A stretch of DNA of 64,000 nucleotides from Pseudozyma flocculosa PF-1 (taxonomy: Eukaryota; Basidiomycota; Ustilaginomycetes; Ustilaginales; Ustilaginaceae). Positions within the stretch are counted from its first letter, which is position 1. Every line of letters starts with the position of its first letter. A model generated the notes under the pieces. It was not told where the DNA came from. It was given only the letters and a program-made list of their open reading frames with translations, and made no database searches. The DNA lies in contig NW_006920871.1 of assembly GCF_000417875.1 (NCBI RefSeq), forward strand, positions 479,239-543,238, written 5' to 3'. Position numbers and translations under genes: made by a program. This document shows, one piece after another, positions 10,562 to 21,639 of this stretch.

Positions 10562-12880
10562 ATGGGCAAACAAGATGCCGACTTCCTCCAGACATGGGTG
10601 CAGCATGACAAGAAGGTCGTGAGTACTGAGTGGCCGCAAAAAGGGGTGTCTTGGAGGGTGACTGACTGGCCTCAAGGCGCAGTCCGGTCGCCGGTCGATC
10701 CCGTCCTTCGTCCGGGAGCAAAGACGTTGACCAAAGCCTTCTCTCAATTTCCGCTACTCTGCTGTGCAGATGACCTACCGGCTGATGAGCCGCGAGCGGA
10801 GGATCCACGTCGACGAGGCAAAGCAGCGCATGCAGTCCTACTACGACTCCTGCCTCGCAAAGGACAAGGATGGGTCGAGGCCGCACGCCACATTCATCCT
10901 CATTGGCGAGCTCAAGGCTAGTCGGCGGAAAGCGAGACTCGAGGCGGCAGATGAAGACGTCAAGATGGACGACGTCGAGCGAACGCCTCAGGCCGGCGAG
11001 TCGCAGGCGTCCACCAGCAGCGGCGTACAGGCCTCTGGGCCCAGCTTCCTCTCTGGACGCATGACGGGCACGTCGCAAGGCCGTGACCTTCCGAGGCGCG
11101 GCATTGTTCTCGCTAGCGAGGCTCAACTAGAAGGTGAGGGCTCCGGCGGGCGACATGACCGGACCAGCGGCGACGGCCCTTGGGGAGACCTACTAAGAAC
11201 GATCTCGCTGCTCCCTGGCGTCGACCCCCTTCGACCCCGGCAGACGCCAAGTCCAGCTTCTCGAGGATCACCTCGTCGCACATCTACTCGTTGCAGCCTG
11301 GTCCGCTTAAGGACGCTGCGATCCTGACCGGCATCCAGCACGAGCTACACACGACCGCAAAGTACGTCGACACGTGGACACAGACCGGCCGCGGCAAAGA
11401 CTTGGGCGTAATCACCAACGGTTCGATCAAGGACAATTACGTGAGTCGCAGTGCGAGAAGATTCCGAGTAAAACGAAGCTTGACATGAGCAATATTGGCT
11501 GATGTGCGGATCGCTTCTCGGTCCTGCTTGGACAATCAGGATCCTACAAAGTCGCTTCCGTCCCTCGCTGGCCCAAGCGCACCAGCACTGCCGCCGCCAT
11601 CCAAGGATGCCAAGACCACAAAGGCGGAGGCGGCGCGGACGACGGCACCTGCGGTGAAGGCGGAGCCTGTCGCTCCCAAGGTCGAGCCGAAGAAGGAAGA
11701 GGAGAAGCCGGCGCTGTCCAAAGGCGGGGCAGCGAAGAAGGGCGGGCTAGATTGGAGCCGGGCAAAGCCAAAATCATTGACAAAGCCGGTTCCAGCGCCG
11801 TCCAAGGACTCCAGGAAGGGGGACTCCAGCATTGTCGTCGACGACAGCGACGACGACGAGACGACCAAAGCTTCATCGAAGCGAAAGGCCAGCTCGCGGG
11901 GCAAGAACACGAGACGAGCGTTGCTAGGCGACGACAGCGACGAAGATGTCGAGGTGCCAGAGGACGATGGCGAGAGCGATGGCGACGTGGGCAAGCTTGG
12001 CTACGACATCGACGAGGGCGACGACGACGACGACGACGTGCAAGAGGTCGACCGCGACTCGCTGGCCAACAAGCCCAAGTCGGCCAAGGAGCTGCAGGCT
12101 GCGACCACGAGTGCGGGCAAGCGGGCCGACGCCAAAAAGAAGAGCCAGGCCGAGATTGACCGCGAGCGCAAGGCGCTCGAGGACATGATGGATCTCGACG
12201 ACGACCCCAGTGAGCATGGAACAGGTTCGGATCGACTCTATTGCTAGACACGGACGCTCATCATTCCACCGCGACTTTTGTTTCTGCTCGTCGGCGGCGC
12301 AGATGTCGCTGCGGCAGATGAGCCATCCACGGCTATGATGCAAGGAACCGCTGATGCCAAAGATGGAGATGGGGACGAGACTCAGGTCAAGGCCAAGGCC
12401 AAGAAGCGGGTGCGGAAGCAACGCAAAGTGCAGAAGAAGGTCCGCAGGAAGGACGAGCGTGGCTACACGGGTGAGTGCACGAGATTAATGGTAGCCCCTC
12501 TGGCGCGTCGACGACTGCTGACAGCCCCTTCAACATCTCCTCTGACGTCGTGTCACGGCCCTGGAACAGTCACGGAGATGGTCGACGAGTACGAGTCCTA
12601 CAGCTCCGACGAGTCCGACGCTCCGGCACCGGCACCCAAGCTCAAAGCCGCGCCATCGAGATCAGCCGCGCGGTCGACTTCATCGAGCGCCTCGACGACG
12701 CCCGCCCCGTCGGCCCCGACGAGTCGAGCTGCCTCGACTGCGCCGGCCAAAAAGGAGTCGCAGGCGAGCGGCACTGCACCGTCGGCCGCAGCAAGCGGGC
12801 GTAAAGGCACCGCCGCACCGAAAAAGGGCCAGCAGAGCCTCAACAGCTTCTTTACCAAGAAGCCAAAGGAGTCGAAGTAG
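10562..12880 (+). CDS. POL32: DNA polymerase delta subunit 3 (Pol32/Cdc27)
   Basis: Six exons (10562-10618, 10770-11133, 11244-11440, 11540-12209, 12303-12470, 12570-12880) give 588 residues in one frame. The N-terminal part has the conserved TYRLMSRERRIHVDEAKQ stretch and SSHIYSLQPGPLKDAAIL, which bind the second polymerase subunit. The middle is low-complexity, with Lys/Glu-rich and Asp-rich runs. The C-terminus ends in QQSLNSFFTKK, a canonical PCNA-interacting PIP box (QxxLxxFF), as expected for Pol32. The protein links polymerase delta to PCNA in replication and in translesion synthesis. No single family-wide catalytic motif exists, so the call rests on the N-terminal block, the acidic and basic middle, and the terminal PIP box. 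Confidence 0.88.
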
Positions 12881-13035
12881 GCGGCCGGGTAGCGCTGCGT
12901 CGGATGCCGCCACTCTAGATGCTGCAAGAGCACGTTCACGTCTGTCTCTCTGTCGCTGCCAGTCACGGTGGCCAACCTGATTTCACTTATCGAGCTCCTT
13001 ACACCGCGACGTACGGCCTCTCGACCCGCCTGGGC

Positions 13036-13755
13036 TCAATGTGCGGCGGCCTCGCGGAACCAGGTCCTGTCGAGGACGCCCTCGCCACGCTCTTGGCCCT
13101 GACCCTTGACTGGATCCTGGGCATCGAAGAGGGCCTTTTTGTGTGCGCCGTCGACGAGCTTGACGATCTCGTCGACGTCGTACCTGCAGCCGTTGACGTT
13201 GGGGTAGCGCATGTTCCAGCTGGCTGCGCCGCGCGGGTAGCAGCCAAGCATGGTGAAGTCGTGCGACGACTCGAGGGACCGATGCGTGTACCCGGCAGGG
13301 ATGAGGAGGATGTCTCCTGGTCGAAGTCGAAGGTGGTGCTCGGTCTTTGGGCCACCTTCGCTTTCGCCCTCACCCGACGCCCCTCCCGTGGTCGAGGACC
13401 GCAGTGGTAGCGATGATGGTGGTGGTGGTGGCGGTTTGGCACGCTGATCCGAGCCGCCGAGCATGATGGAGGCGTCGCCGCGCAGGACAAAGAGGAGCTC
13501 GTGCGTCGTGGTGTGGTAGTGGGCCTGGCGGTACATGCCAAACTCCCACGACGGCTGCCAGCCTCGTCGTTCGACGAGCTCCTTTGCCTTGTCGCTCGGG
13601 AAGTCTGCCTGTTCGGAGCCTCCCGCCGTGTCGGCATCGCCGCCGTATGGAGATCTGTAGTGCAGTGCAGGCAGCGAGTGCGGTTTACCGTTGGGAGAGT
13701 AGCCGTCGCTGTCGAGGTGGATGACGTCGACGGCTGGGGAGGACGTGGTGGACAT
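13036..13755 (-). CDS. YjlB-like cupin protein
   Basis: A single exon of 239 residues starting MSTTSSPAVDVIHLDSDGYS. It has one cupin barrel: HYHTTTHELLFVLRG carries the His/His/Glu metal ligands of motif 1, and RPGDILLIPAGYTHRS carries motif 2. The segment DFTMLGCYPRG with a following WNMRYP fits the bacterial and fungal YjlB-like family. The barrel is interrupted at about residues 108-140 by a Pro/Ser/Gly-rich insert with six prolines. Substrate and reaction are unknown; the family probably binds a divalent metal. The frame stays open upstream to 13887, but the ATG at 13755 begins the conserved part. The gene converges with POL32, with 155 bp between the stops. Confidence 0.8.
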   Translation of the reverse strand: MSTTSSPAVDVIHLDSDGYSPNGKPHSLPALHYRSPYGGDADTAGGSEQADFPSDKAKELVERRGWQPSWEFGMYRQAHYHTTTHELLFVLRGDASIMLGGSDQRAKPPPPPPSSLPLRSSTTGGASGEGESEGGPKTEHHLRLRPGDILLIPAGYTHRSLESSHDFTMLGCYPRGAASWNMRYPNVNGCRYDVDEIVKLVDGAHKKALFDAQDPVKGQGQERGEGVLDRTWFREAAAH

Positions 13756-16068
13756 GGCGACACGCTGACGGGGACAGTGAAGGATTCTGCTAAGTCGGAC
13801 GTGGCGGGCGATGGACGAATTCGAGCGGGCTGGCGTCAGCTGTCGATGGAAGGTGTTGAGTATGCTCGTATGGTGGCAGAGACGCATGGATCGCTGCTAG
13901 CCCCTGAGGTGCAATGATGGAGGTGCGGTGGCGAGGGGCAAGAAGGACGACGACGAGGAGCTGACTCGACCCCAGAGAGACGCCCGGGCCTCTTTGACCA
14001 AGCCAAGGTGACGTCCGCGCCCACGCCCTTGGAGAAAATCCGCAGGTGGAGGCATATGGGAGCAGGCCTCTGGCAGGCGTTGGACCCTGGCCTGCCCACC
14101 GGCCGGTTGAAGAGCCAGCTGCCTGCGTGGCCCAAGGTAGCCTAGCCTGCCTACCGCCTGTCCCTGCCACTTTGTTTTGGCGGGCGGCTCCCATGCAGCC
14201 GCCCCCTGAGCCACAAACGACCACAGATGGTGACAAGCCGGGCCTCCCGCTCCCTCTTCGTTCATGTGTAACAACGCAATCAACCTGTCATGGAGGACGA
14301 GCGCAGGCGCAACGGACCTCTTGCTCCCGTGCATGAGCTGCGCCTCGCCATTCAGCGCCATACTCTCTCGGCCTGCAAGCGGGAGGACGGGCTGCCTGTA
14401 CGTATGAGCTGGCAGCCAGTCCAAGCCGCTCCATGCCGCCGGCCTGGCCTCGGAAAGGCAGGTCAGCCTCCCCTCTCGGACACATCTCTCGACCAGCAAC
14501 GACGCGCGCGACGGGCTGGGGTGGCGACAGTTACGAGTGGCGGTCATGTCCATGGCGTTGGCCTTCCTGTCCTACTGTAGACTGCCGGCACAATAACGAA
14601 GGACCAGCAAGCAAGCAAGCAAGCGAGCAAGCAAGCGCGAAAGGCCGAAAGAGATGCAGGGGGACCGACCGCCTGCGTGCAGCAGCAGGCCAGGTTAGGC
14701 CCAACACATACAGAGCAACGCGCCTGCAAGCAAGGTCGATCCCTGACCCTGCCTGGCCCTGCCCTGCCCTACCTCGTCAGACGGTCCTTTCCACCACGCT
14801 GCGTCCTTTCGTTTGTTGGGTGGGGAGAATAACCCGCCTCTTGTCCTCAATGCGTGCGACTATCCTGGACGGGCGTCCAAGCATGGCACAAAGCGCAACA
14901 AAGGCACCCATGAGATCCGCGGAGGGCACGGGGGCGTGCGAAAAAGAAAAAAGTCTGGGGTAACCAGCCGGCTCGCTCTCGTTTTAGCACGTACAGACGG
15001 GCGTCTGTGTCGCTGTCGTGGTCATCTGGCTCACTGCCCGCACTCAGAGGGAAGAGTGGCGGTGGAGATCAAGATGACGAGGGGCCCGCCGCGCACCAAA
15101 TAGACCACGTTTCGTAGGCCGAACGAGGGAGAGAGAGCCGACCAGGTTGGTCCCTTTGGTCGACATGGGCGTAGCGAGCACAGGGCGCAGCGGCTACGGC
15201 CTGTATGGTAGCCTGCCGAAGCCAGGCTGGGTTCTCCTGTGGGCCGTCGATCTCGCTGCAGCCTAACACGATCGTCGCTGGTCTACCGAGCCGGCTTGCT
15301 TGTCGGCCTTCCGTCCTACCTCTCGCTCGCCTCCCTTGCCATAATCGCCCTGCCTACTTCCAACGACGACACGACAGCGGACCTTGACAAGAGTGGAAAC
15401 GCGGCGAGCCATCGAGAGCGAACCGCTTCGGAGTCTGGACACTGCGCGCAGGTGGTGTTGACTCTCCATCCAAGCTGCAGCGCCATCGGCCACCTCTCTG
15501 CCTGTGTCCTCTCGCCCTCTTCCCTCCCTTTGGCGCCACTCCGCCTCCCATCTACAGCACTACTTCCTCATCTTAGACCGTCCCGCGCCCCCTCGTCCTG
15601 CAGCCTGCGTCCAGCCACGCTTCACGTCCAGACGACGGCGTCTTCTGCTCATGCTTGGCCCAGCACAGCTGCCTCACCCCTAACGACCTCGCAGACGAAG
15701 CGTCCGGACCGGCGTCACCCCGACCCCGACGATCATCAGCTACGATCTCGACCACGACCAAGACCGCAACCACGACCTTCAGAACGACAACCAACCACGA
15801 GCGCCAGCACGACCGTCACCGCCGCCAAGGGAAGATTCAGATACCTTATCCTTGATTCAGGCTCATACCCTTTGCCGTCCCGCCATCATCCACCGCCGAC
15901 CTTCGAGCCTCTGTTCCGCCAGCAAACAGCAAAGGTCACCCTCTCGCTATACCCACCACCTTCCGTCTCGCCGTATGATCTCGACTCTACAAGCGCCGGC
16001 AGTCTTTGAGTGCATCCGCCCCTGATCACCCGCGTGTCCAAGGGCACGCGACGTCTCGGCCTGCCGCC
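13756..16068. other. Long intergenic region, cupin promoter and leader of the large membrane protein gene
   Basis: 2.3 kb with no gene I can support. An imperfect AGCA/CAAG microsatellite sits at 14606-14637. From about 15250 to 16068 the plus strand is strongly pyrimidine-rich, which fits a long 5' leader of the membrane protein gene. A frame without an early ATG is open through 15239-16009, but its Pro/Ser/Thr-rich translation has no recognisable feature. Confidence 0.5.
14606..14637. repeat. AGCA/CAAG tetranucleotide microsatellite
   Basis: Eight imperfect units of CAAG with one CGAG interruption, in the gap between the cupin and the large membrane protein gene. A simple repeat with no visible role. 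Confidence 0.85.
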
Positions 16069-19000
16069 ATGGGCAGCCATGGTACCAACAGCGATGAGCC
16101 TTCGCTAGAGGGTCCGCCCGCAGGCCCCTCGGATTCAGGTCGTGGTCGACGCAGCTCGGTCAATCCGCTCGGCAGCTTGTCACTGCGAATGCCTAGGTCG
16201 AGCAGCGTCAAGCAGCTGGTGCAGCGATGGGAGATCACGACTTCGCCCACGTCGTCGCCCGTAAAGGAACGCGCCACCGGCAGCGGCGGGCCTTTGTCGG
16301 GACCCGCCGAGCATCAATCGGGTCGAACCGCAAGGAGGCAAAGCCTGGCAACACCACATCTGCCCACAAGCCGGCATGACTCCGGAGCGATGAGGAAGAG
16401 ACCGGCTAGAAAGAACACGGCGCCGGCGACAGCGCCCGGCCCGTCGAAGCAGCCTTCACGTCAACCCAGCGGCGAGGCTCGAGAAGACACAGGCTTGAAG
16501 GCGGATCCGACCCATGCTATCGTCCACGGCACTGTGGGCAAGATGGACTGGACGCCGAATTACGGCCTGCGCAAGCACGCCGACCTGTCCCCAGAGGCTC
16601 GCTCATCGGATCGCGCCGAGAGGATACTGCCGAAGACTTCGGCGTCGGCCCGCACCGAAGGGTCGAGAAAGTCGCCCTCGGACAGCAAAGTATCACCTCC
16701 TGATAGCAGAACTGCCAAGCCGGCAACGCAGAAGGCCTCGCCGCGACCAGACTCAAAGAGCGGCAGCAGTCCGCCATCGATACCACTCAAGTCGGTCCAT
16801 CCCGCCACGTCTCTTCCCTCGTCGACCGCGACGTCCGCCGCGACCACACCAACTCAAGCATCTGTACCGGTCCAACGCCCTGCTGCTAGTCCAGCGCCCG
16901 CCCAAGACGAGGCACCGTTCATAACAAGCCCCAGCAGAACGGCGGCAGCACGGCCGTCGGTGCTGAAACCAATCGCCAACACGGCTGAACCGAGCCGTCT
17001 GTCGGGGCCGACAGCGCTGTCGCCGCCCAACACTGTGGCCGAGACGAAGCCGAGGGAAGCAGGCACAAGAGATGCATGCGATCAACCCCCAACGCCATCG
17101 GCTTTGCCTGCTTCGAAAACGCCGCAGGACGCGGATCTGTCTGGCGCTACGCTGAGACCTCGCGATGGGCTCGTCCGCACCTCGGACGGCACGCACATCT
17201 TTGACCTCGAGGGCAAGAGCCCCAAGAATGGCACCAGCTGGCTGCCCTCCGTCTTCCTGGACGAGCCCGGTCCGGGCAAGTCGGCTCGCGATGCGGCTGA
17301 TCGCAGGCTATCGGCCTCGGGCTCGAGCGGGTCGAAACTGGAGGTGAAACCAGACGGGAGGCCCTCGACCAGCGACGAGAGCTGTCGGACCCTCGCTCCT
17401 GCTGCCTCGGACAAGCGCAGCTCGAGTCAGTCGTGCGACGACTGCTGTTCAAAGGGCTCGTCGACGCTCCTTGGCCCATGCGAGAGCTGCTACTCGTCGT
17501 CGTCGTCGTCGTCTTCGTCGTCGTCCTCTCCCTCGGAAACTGAGCCCGGATATCGCCCCGCCCCGACACCCCGACGTAGCGTCGACCTCGACGATATCCT
17601 GCCGGTGCCTGCGGACATGGTCTTCGCCTCGTCCGCTCCTCCACTGCACCTGCCCGCCCTGGATGAATACCTGGCCAATCCGATTCTGTTCAGCAAGCCG
17701 GACTTCTGCGACGCTGTTGCAATATGCACGCGCAAGGAAAGGGATCTGTTTGGATTAGAGGGGGTCGATCAGGTGTTTGATGCCGCAGACAACGATGGCG
17801 GCAGCCTGGGTAGCAGGCTCGGCATCAGGGCCTCTCCAGGCGGAAGCAAGCGGCGGATGCCGGTCCTGGAGGTCGCTGGCGGACAGATGAACCTGCCGCA
17901 GGGAGCTTTTGCCTCAGCCACCAAGACGCACGAAGCCTCCCAGCGTCAGCGATCCGGCGGCCTCAGGCAAAGGCGGGCAGGGAAATACGCGAAAGTGGAC
18001 GATCAAGACGAAAACGAGCTCGAGGCCATCACCGTCATGGACAAGGTGGCTGGCGAGCGCGGCCGCAGCGATGGGTCAGAGTCGGACGACGATGGCAAGA
18101 CGATCTTCGCGTCGGACCAAGGACACGGGCACCGCGACCAGGAGCAGAAGACGTCGCCGACTGACGAGGTCCGCGCCGTCGACTATCCGCAGCGCCCAAA
18201 GATGCCTCCGCAGGCCGACAGCGACCTTTCGCTTCCGGTTCCCTCTGGCGTGCCCAGCCGGCTGTCGACGGCGTCGCATCCCGTCACACGCCTCGAGATG
18301 TTCCCGCCCCTGATGCTGCTCAAGGACAACTCGTTGGATGAGCTCAAGTCCAACGCCATCGGGCCGAGGAAGCCGCCCGGCGGCATCTGGGACATCCAGA
18401 TCCTGGGCACCATCTTCGACTTCATCATCGGCGCCGAGGGCAGCAACTTTGCCGCCGGCCTCTTCCGCCTCGAGCTGCTGCGCGACTTTGCGCAGATGAT
18501 GGCGGCTATGCTGCACTTTGAGAGCACCACCCAGCCGCTCGGAGCGGTTGACCAGGTCCGCAAGTTTCTCCTCCAGACGCTGCCCTCGCTGCTTGCGCTC
18601 GACTTTGTGTCGCTGTTTGGCTACGCCGTCATCTTCTTCCTGGCGTGGATGTGCGTCACGGCCCTGGCTCTGTTCAAGTTCTGGCGCATGACGCGAGCCT
18701 ACGATCCGAACCGCAACGTCGAGGGCTTCGAGTCGCAGGGCTGGATCTACAAGACGTCGTCGCGCGGCAGCAAGCTTCTCAACACCACCATCGTCTTCCT
18801 GCTCTCGACGCTCTACCTGCCGCTCAGCAAGCTGGCCGTCGATGCCCTCGTCTGGTCTTCCGACTTCTGGCCGGTCCCTAATCCGTACGTGGGCGGCATC
18901 GACGATCCGCTCCTCGACCCGCTCGGCGACGCCGACGTTTGGCGGCAACCCACCGACTTCTGCTACACGACCACGATGCGCCTCGACGGCTTTAACTGGG

Positions 19001-21639
19001 CCTACGTCATCGTGCCCATGGCCGCGCTGACGTTCTGCCTCTACACGCTGTGGTACCCGTACAAGATGATGAGGACGATCCGCGACATGCTGCCGGATGT
19101 CAGCCCGTACAACGAGCTGGGCAAGAAGCGGACCGAAGAGGAGATGGAGATCGAGTACGCTCGGCTGCTTAATCGCGACAAGTCGCCGCTCAACTTCCTC
19201 TACAACAGCTACCGCCGCAAGTGGGGCTTCTACAAGCCCATGTACATCCTCTTGTTCAAGTTCAGCAACCTCATCATCATCGGCGTGCTGGCCAAGGACA
19301 ATTGCCTCTTCCGCTCGGTGCCGACCAAGACGATGCTGGCCATCCAGCAGATCTCGCTCATCGTCGTCATGTCGTTCCTGCTGGGCCTTCACCTCTACAT
19401 CAAGCCGTTTGTCGATCACATCTCGAACCGCTCCGAGATGGTCAGCCGCATCGGCTACGTCTTCACCGCCATTGTCGGCCTGCTGGTGGCGCTCAACGTG
19501 CAGGGCTCCACCGTGTACAACACCGCGGTCCTCTACTGCATTCAGGCGTTCTCGTACACGGGCAACATCTACTTTGCCACCATCGGCACCTCGATCGCCG
19601 CGCACCAGGTCAAGCGGTGGCAGAAGCGCGTCGACTTTAGCATCGACATCTTTTCGCCGCTGCTCGACCTGCAAAAGCACATCCGCCGGCGCGTCTGGCA
19701 GGAGACGTTGTCGATCCTCCTCCTCTCCGGACGTGGCCTGCACATGCCTCTCGAGCAGGTCATCGCATTCTCCATGTCCGAGAGCGATGCGTGGCCTCCC
19801 TACCTGCTCGACTTCCGCGGCTCGGCGGCCGAGCGTCACATCGAGAATCTCAAGATCGTCAAGCAGATCGGCATCGAAGAGTACCGCAGGCACGTCGATT
19901 ACAGCCGCACCGCCCACGGCGCCCGCCTCCGCGAGCTCGTCAAGATCATTCAGCGGACCTATGCCGGCCCAGACGCCTACTTCCGCCCGATGCACCCGCC
20001 GTTCCCCAGCGGCGTTTCGTCCTTCTTCGGCAAGGCGTTTGTCGTCCCCTTTCCGCCAACCATCGTCATGCGCTACGACCAGGGTCAGGAACACACGCTG
20101 CAGATCACGTCGCTGCAGGACTTTGAAGCGTTTGTCCGGCAGAATGCCTCGGACGACATCTGCTCGCGACGACTGGTCCGACAGGCTCTGAGGGCCCTCG
20201 AGGGCCAGCGTGTCCTCTGCCCTCATGTCGACAACCAGCCGTACGGGAGGGACAAGCACGGCCCAGCTTGGGCGAACAAGCTCTGTGCCAAGGTCGGTGT
20301 GGGCCGCGCGGGACGCTATGCGCGCGCCCCGGCACATGTCCACGATTACACGATGGTGACGCCCGTCTCGTACATCGAGGGTACCCTGCAGATCGAGCGG
20401 CGCCAAGAGCACGAGTGGAACGGCTACAACTTTTCGTCGGGCTTCTACGTCAAGATCATCTATGACCAGGGCGGGAGGAGGCAGGAGTCGAGCGGCGCCG
20501 TGACGACGGTGCGGGAGGCGTTGGAGGTGAGCGGCTCGAGGGCGTTTGGGCTGCCCGACGACTTTGACATGACGCCGAGCCTGGCGCGCTTCCTCAAGGA
20601 CAACGAGGGCATTGTCCGGGAGCGGGTGCCGTACGTCGAAGAGATCCTGCAACGCTACCGCCGCGACTTTGAGCGCGAGGCGCGCCGCAAGGAGCGCGAG
20701 ATGCCCTACTCGTTCGAGACCGACGTCTTTGACAACCATCAGCTCTCGCACGACGAACTGCGCTGGACGCTGCGCAGCACGGTCAGGAGCCGTGCGTTGG
20801 CGCACCTGCCCGACGACTACCGCGGCAGCATCACCCTGCTCTACGAGCGCCTTGCCGCCATCAACCGCTCTCCCGTCCACCGGTACTGGTGGCTCCTCTT
20901 CGACGAGCTGTGGAGGATGAACAGCGAGGACTACAAGCTGCTTCGCACGCATCGCCGCTCCTTTTCGCCGCAATTCGCCACCAGCATCGCCTATACGCCC
21001 ATGCCTCGCGCCCAACTGGAGCGCTATCTGCGCAAACGTGGGCTGTGGAAGCAGGATGGCCGCGCGGGCGGACCGTTCAACCGCGGACTGCTCAACCGCA
21101 TCTACTTCTACCTCCACGAGATCGTATTCGCCGGCCATCACAGCGGGCGGACGCCTCCGCAGTCCAGGGTTGTCGAGGAAGGACGACCAAAGCACGGTCG
21201 TCCAACATCGGGAGGCCGTGGTCAGATCCCGATCGGCTTCGGCACCACCCCGCAGAACGCAACTAGGCGAGACTTTCCGTCGTTCGCCGGGGAAGAGCCT
21301 GCACACGCCGTCCCGGCACCGCCGTCTGCGCCCTGGCAGCGGGTCGAGGACGATGATGGATCGCCGCACAGCTCGCGGCTGACGGGCGGTGGCACGGCCT
21401 ACTCGATGTCGAGCATCCGCGATCGAAGCGCGTACGTGTGGGAGCAGAGGATGAGTGGCCGACCGCTCTCGACGCGCATGCAGCGGCTGAAGATCAAGAT
21501 GCTCCAGTGGCTCAACCTGTCGCCCTACCTGCTCGACTTTGACAGGGAGAGGCTCTTCCTCTACGTCGAGCTTGTCGGCGACAAACGCGAGCAGCGCTAC
21601 GTCCTCTTGCCCGATCGAGCCGCCGCGGGCCGGCGCTGA
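16069..21639 (+). CDS. Large multi-pass membrane protein, family not recognised
   Basis: One uninterrupted reading frame of 1856 residues. The ATG at 16069 sits in a perfect start context (GCCGCCATGG). Residues 1 to about 750 are low-complexity, Ser/Pro/Arg-rich, with a poly-Ser run near 476-489. Seven hydrophobic segments follow, starting at about residues 845, 902, 977, 1058, 1090, 1126 and 1150. A conserved-looking cytosolic region of some 600 residues comes next (FRPMHPPFPSGVSSFFGKAF, SPVHRYWWLLFDELWRMNSE), then a second disordered tail. The seven segments suggest a channel, transporter or sensor, but I recognise no signature, so I assign no function. The intronless structure stands out against its intron-rich neighbours. 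A very long open frame on the opposite strand (18076-21684) is a codon-bias shadow. Confidence 0.9.
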   Translation: MGSHGTNSDEPSLEGPPAGPSDSGRGRRSSVNPLGSLSLRMPRSSSVKQLVQRWEITTSPTSSPVKERATGSGGPLSGPAEHQSGRTARRQSLATPHLPTSRHDSGAMRKRPARKNTAPATAPGPSKQPSRQPSGEAREDTGLKADPTHAIVHGTVGKMDWTPNYGLRKHADLSPEARSSDRAERILPKTSASARTEGSRKSPSDSKVSPPDSRTAKPATQKASPRPDSKSGSSPPSIPLKSVHPATSLPSSTATSAATTPTQASVPVQRPAASPAPAQDEAPFITSPSRTAAARPSVLKPIANTAEPSRLSGPTALSPPNTVAETKPREAGTRDACDQPPTPSALPASKTPQDADLSGATLRPRDGLVRTSDGTHIFDLEGKSPKNGTSWLPSVFLDEPGPGKSARDAADRRLSASGSSGSKLEVKPDGRPSTSDESCRTLAPAASDKRSSSQSCDDCCSKGSSTLLGPCESCYSSSSSSSSSSSSPSETEPGYRPAPTPRRSVDLDDILPVPADMVFASSAPPLHLPALDEYLANPILFSKPDFCDAVAICTRKERDLFGLEGVDQVFDAADNDGGSLGSRLGIRASPGGSKRRMPVLEVAGGQMNLPQGAFASATKTHEASQRQRSGGLRQRRAGKYAKVDDQDENELEAITVMDKVAGERGRSDGSESDDDGKTIFASDQGHGHRDQEQKTSPTDEVRAVDYPQRPKMPPQADSDLSLPVPSGVPSRLSTASHPVTRLEMFPPLMLLKDNSLDELKSNAIGPRKPPGGIWDIQILGTIFDFIIGAEGSNFAAGLFRLELLRDFAQMMAAMLHFESTTQPLGAVDQVRKFLLQTLPSLLALDFVSLFGYAVIFFLAWMCVTALALFKFWRMTRAYDPNRNVEGFESQGWIYKTSSRGSKLLNTTIVFLLSTLYLPLSKLAVDALVWSSDFWPVPNPYVGGIDDPLLDPLGDADVWRQPTDFCYTTTMRLDGFNWAYVIVPMAALTFCLYTLWYPYKMMRTIRDMLPDVSPYNELGKKRTEEEMEIEYARLLNRDKSPLNFLYNSYRRKWGFYKPMYILLFKFSNLIIIGVLAKDNCLFRSVPTKTMLAIQQISLIVVMSFLLGLHLYIKPFVDHISNRSEMVSRIGYVFTAIVGLLVALNVQGSTVYNTAVLYCIQAFSYTGNIYFATIGTSIAAHQVKRWQKRVDFSIDIFSPLLDLQKHIRRRVWQETLSILLLSGRGLHMPLEQVIAFSMSESDAWPPYLLDFRGSAAERHIENLKIVKQIGIEEYRRHVDYSRTAHGARLRELVKIIQRTYAGPDAYFRPMHPPFPSGVSSFFGKAFVVPFPPTIVMRYDQGQEHTLQITSLQDFEAFVRQNASDDICSRRLVRQALRALEGQRVLCPHVDNQPYGRDKHGPAWANKLCAKVGVGRAGRYARAPAHVHDYTMVTPVSYIEGTLQIERRQEHEWNGYNFSSGFYVKIIYDQGGRRQESSGAVTTVREALEVSGSRAFGLPDDFDMTPSLARFLKDNEGIVRERVPYVEEILQRYRRDFEREARRKEREMPYSFETDVFDNHQLSHDELRWTLRSTVRSRALAHLPDDYRGSITLLYERLAAINRSPVHRYWWLLFDELWRMNSEDYKLLRTHRRSFSPQFATSIAYTPMPRAQLERYLRKRGLWKQDGRAGGPFNRGLLNRIYFYLHEIVFAGHHSGRTPPQSRVVEEGRPKHGRPTSGGRGQIPIGFGTTPQNATRRDFPSFAGEEPAHAVPAPPSAPWQRVEDDDGSPHSSRLTGGGTAYSMSSIRDRSAYVWEQRMSGRPLSTRMQRLKIKMLQWLNLSPYLLDFDRERLFLYVELVGDKREQRYVLLPDRAAAGRR
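17494..17526 (+). repeat. TCG trinucleotide repeat coding for poly-serine
   Basis: A near-perfect (TCG)n run with one TCT codon, inside the disordered N-terminal half of the large membrane protein. It encodes 13 serines in a row and may vary in length between strains. Confidence 0.9.
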
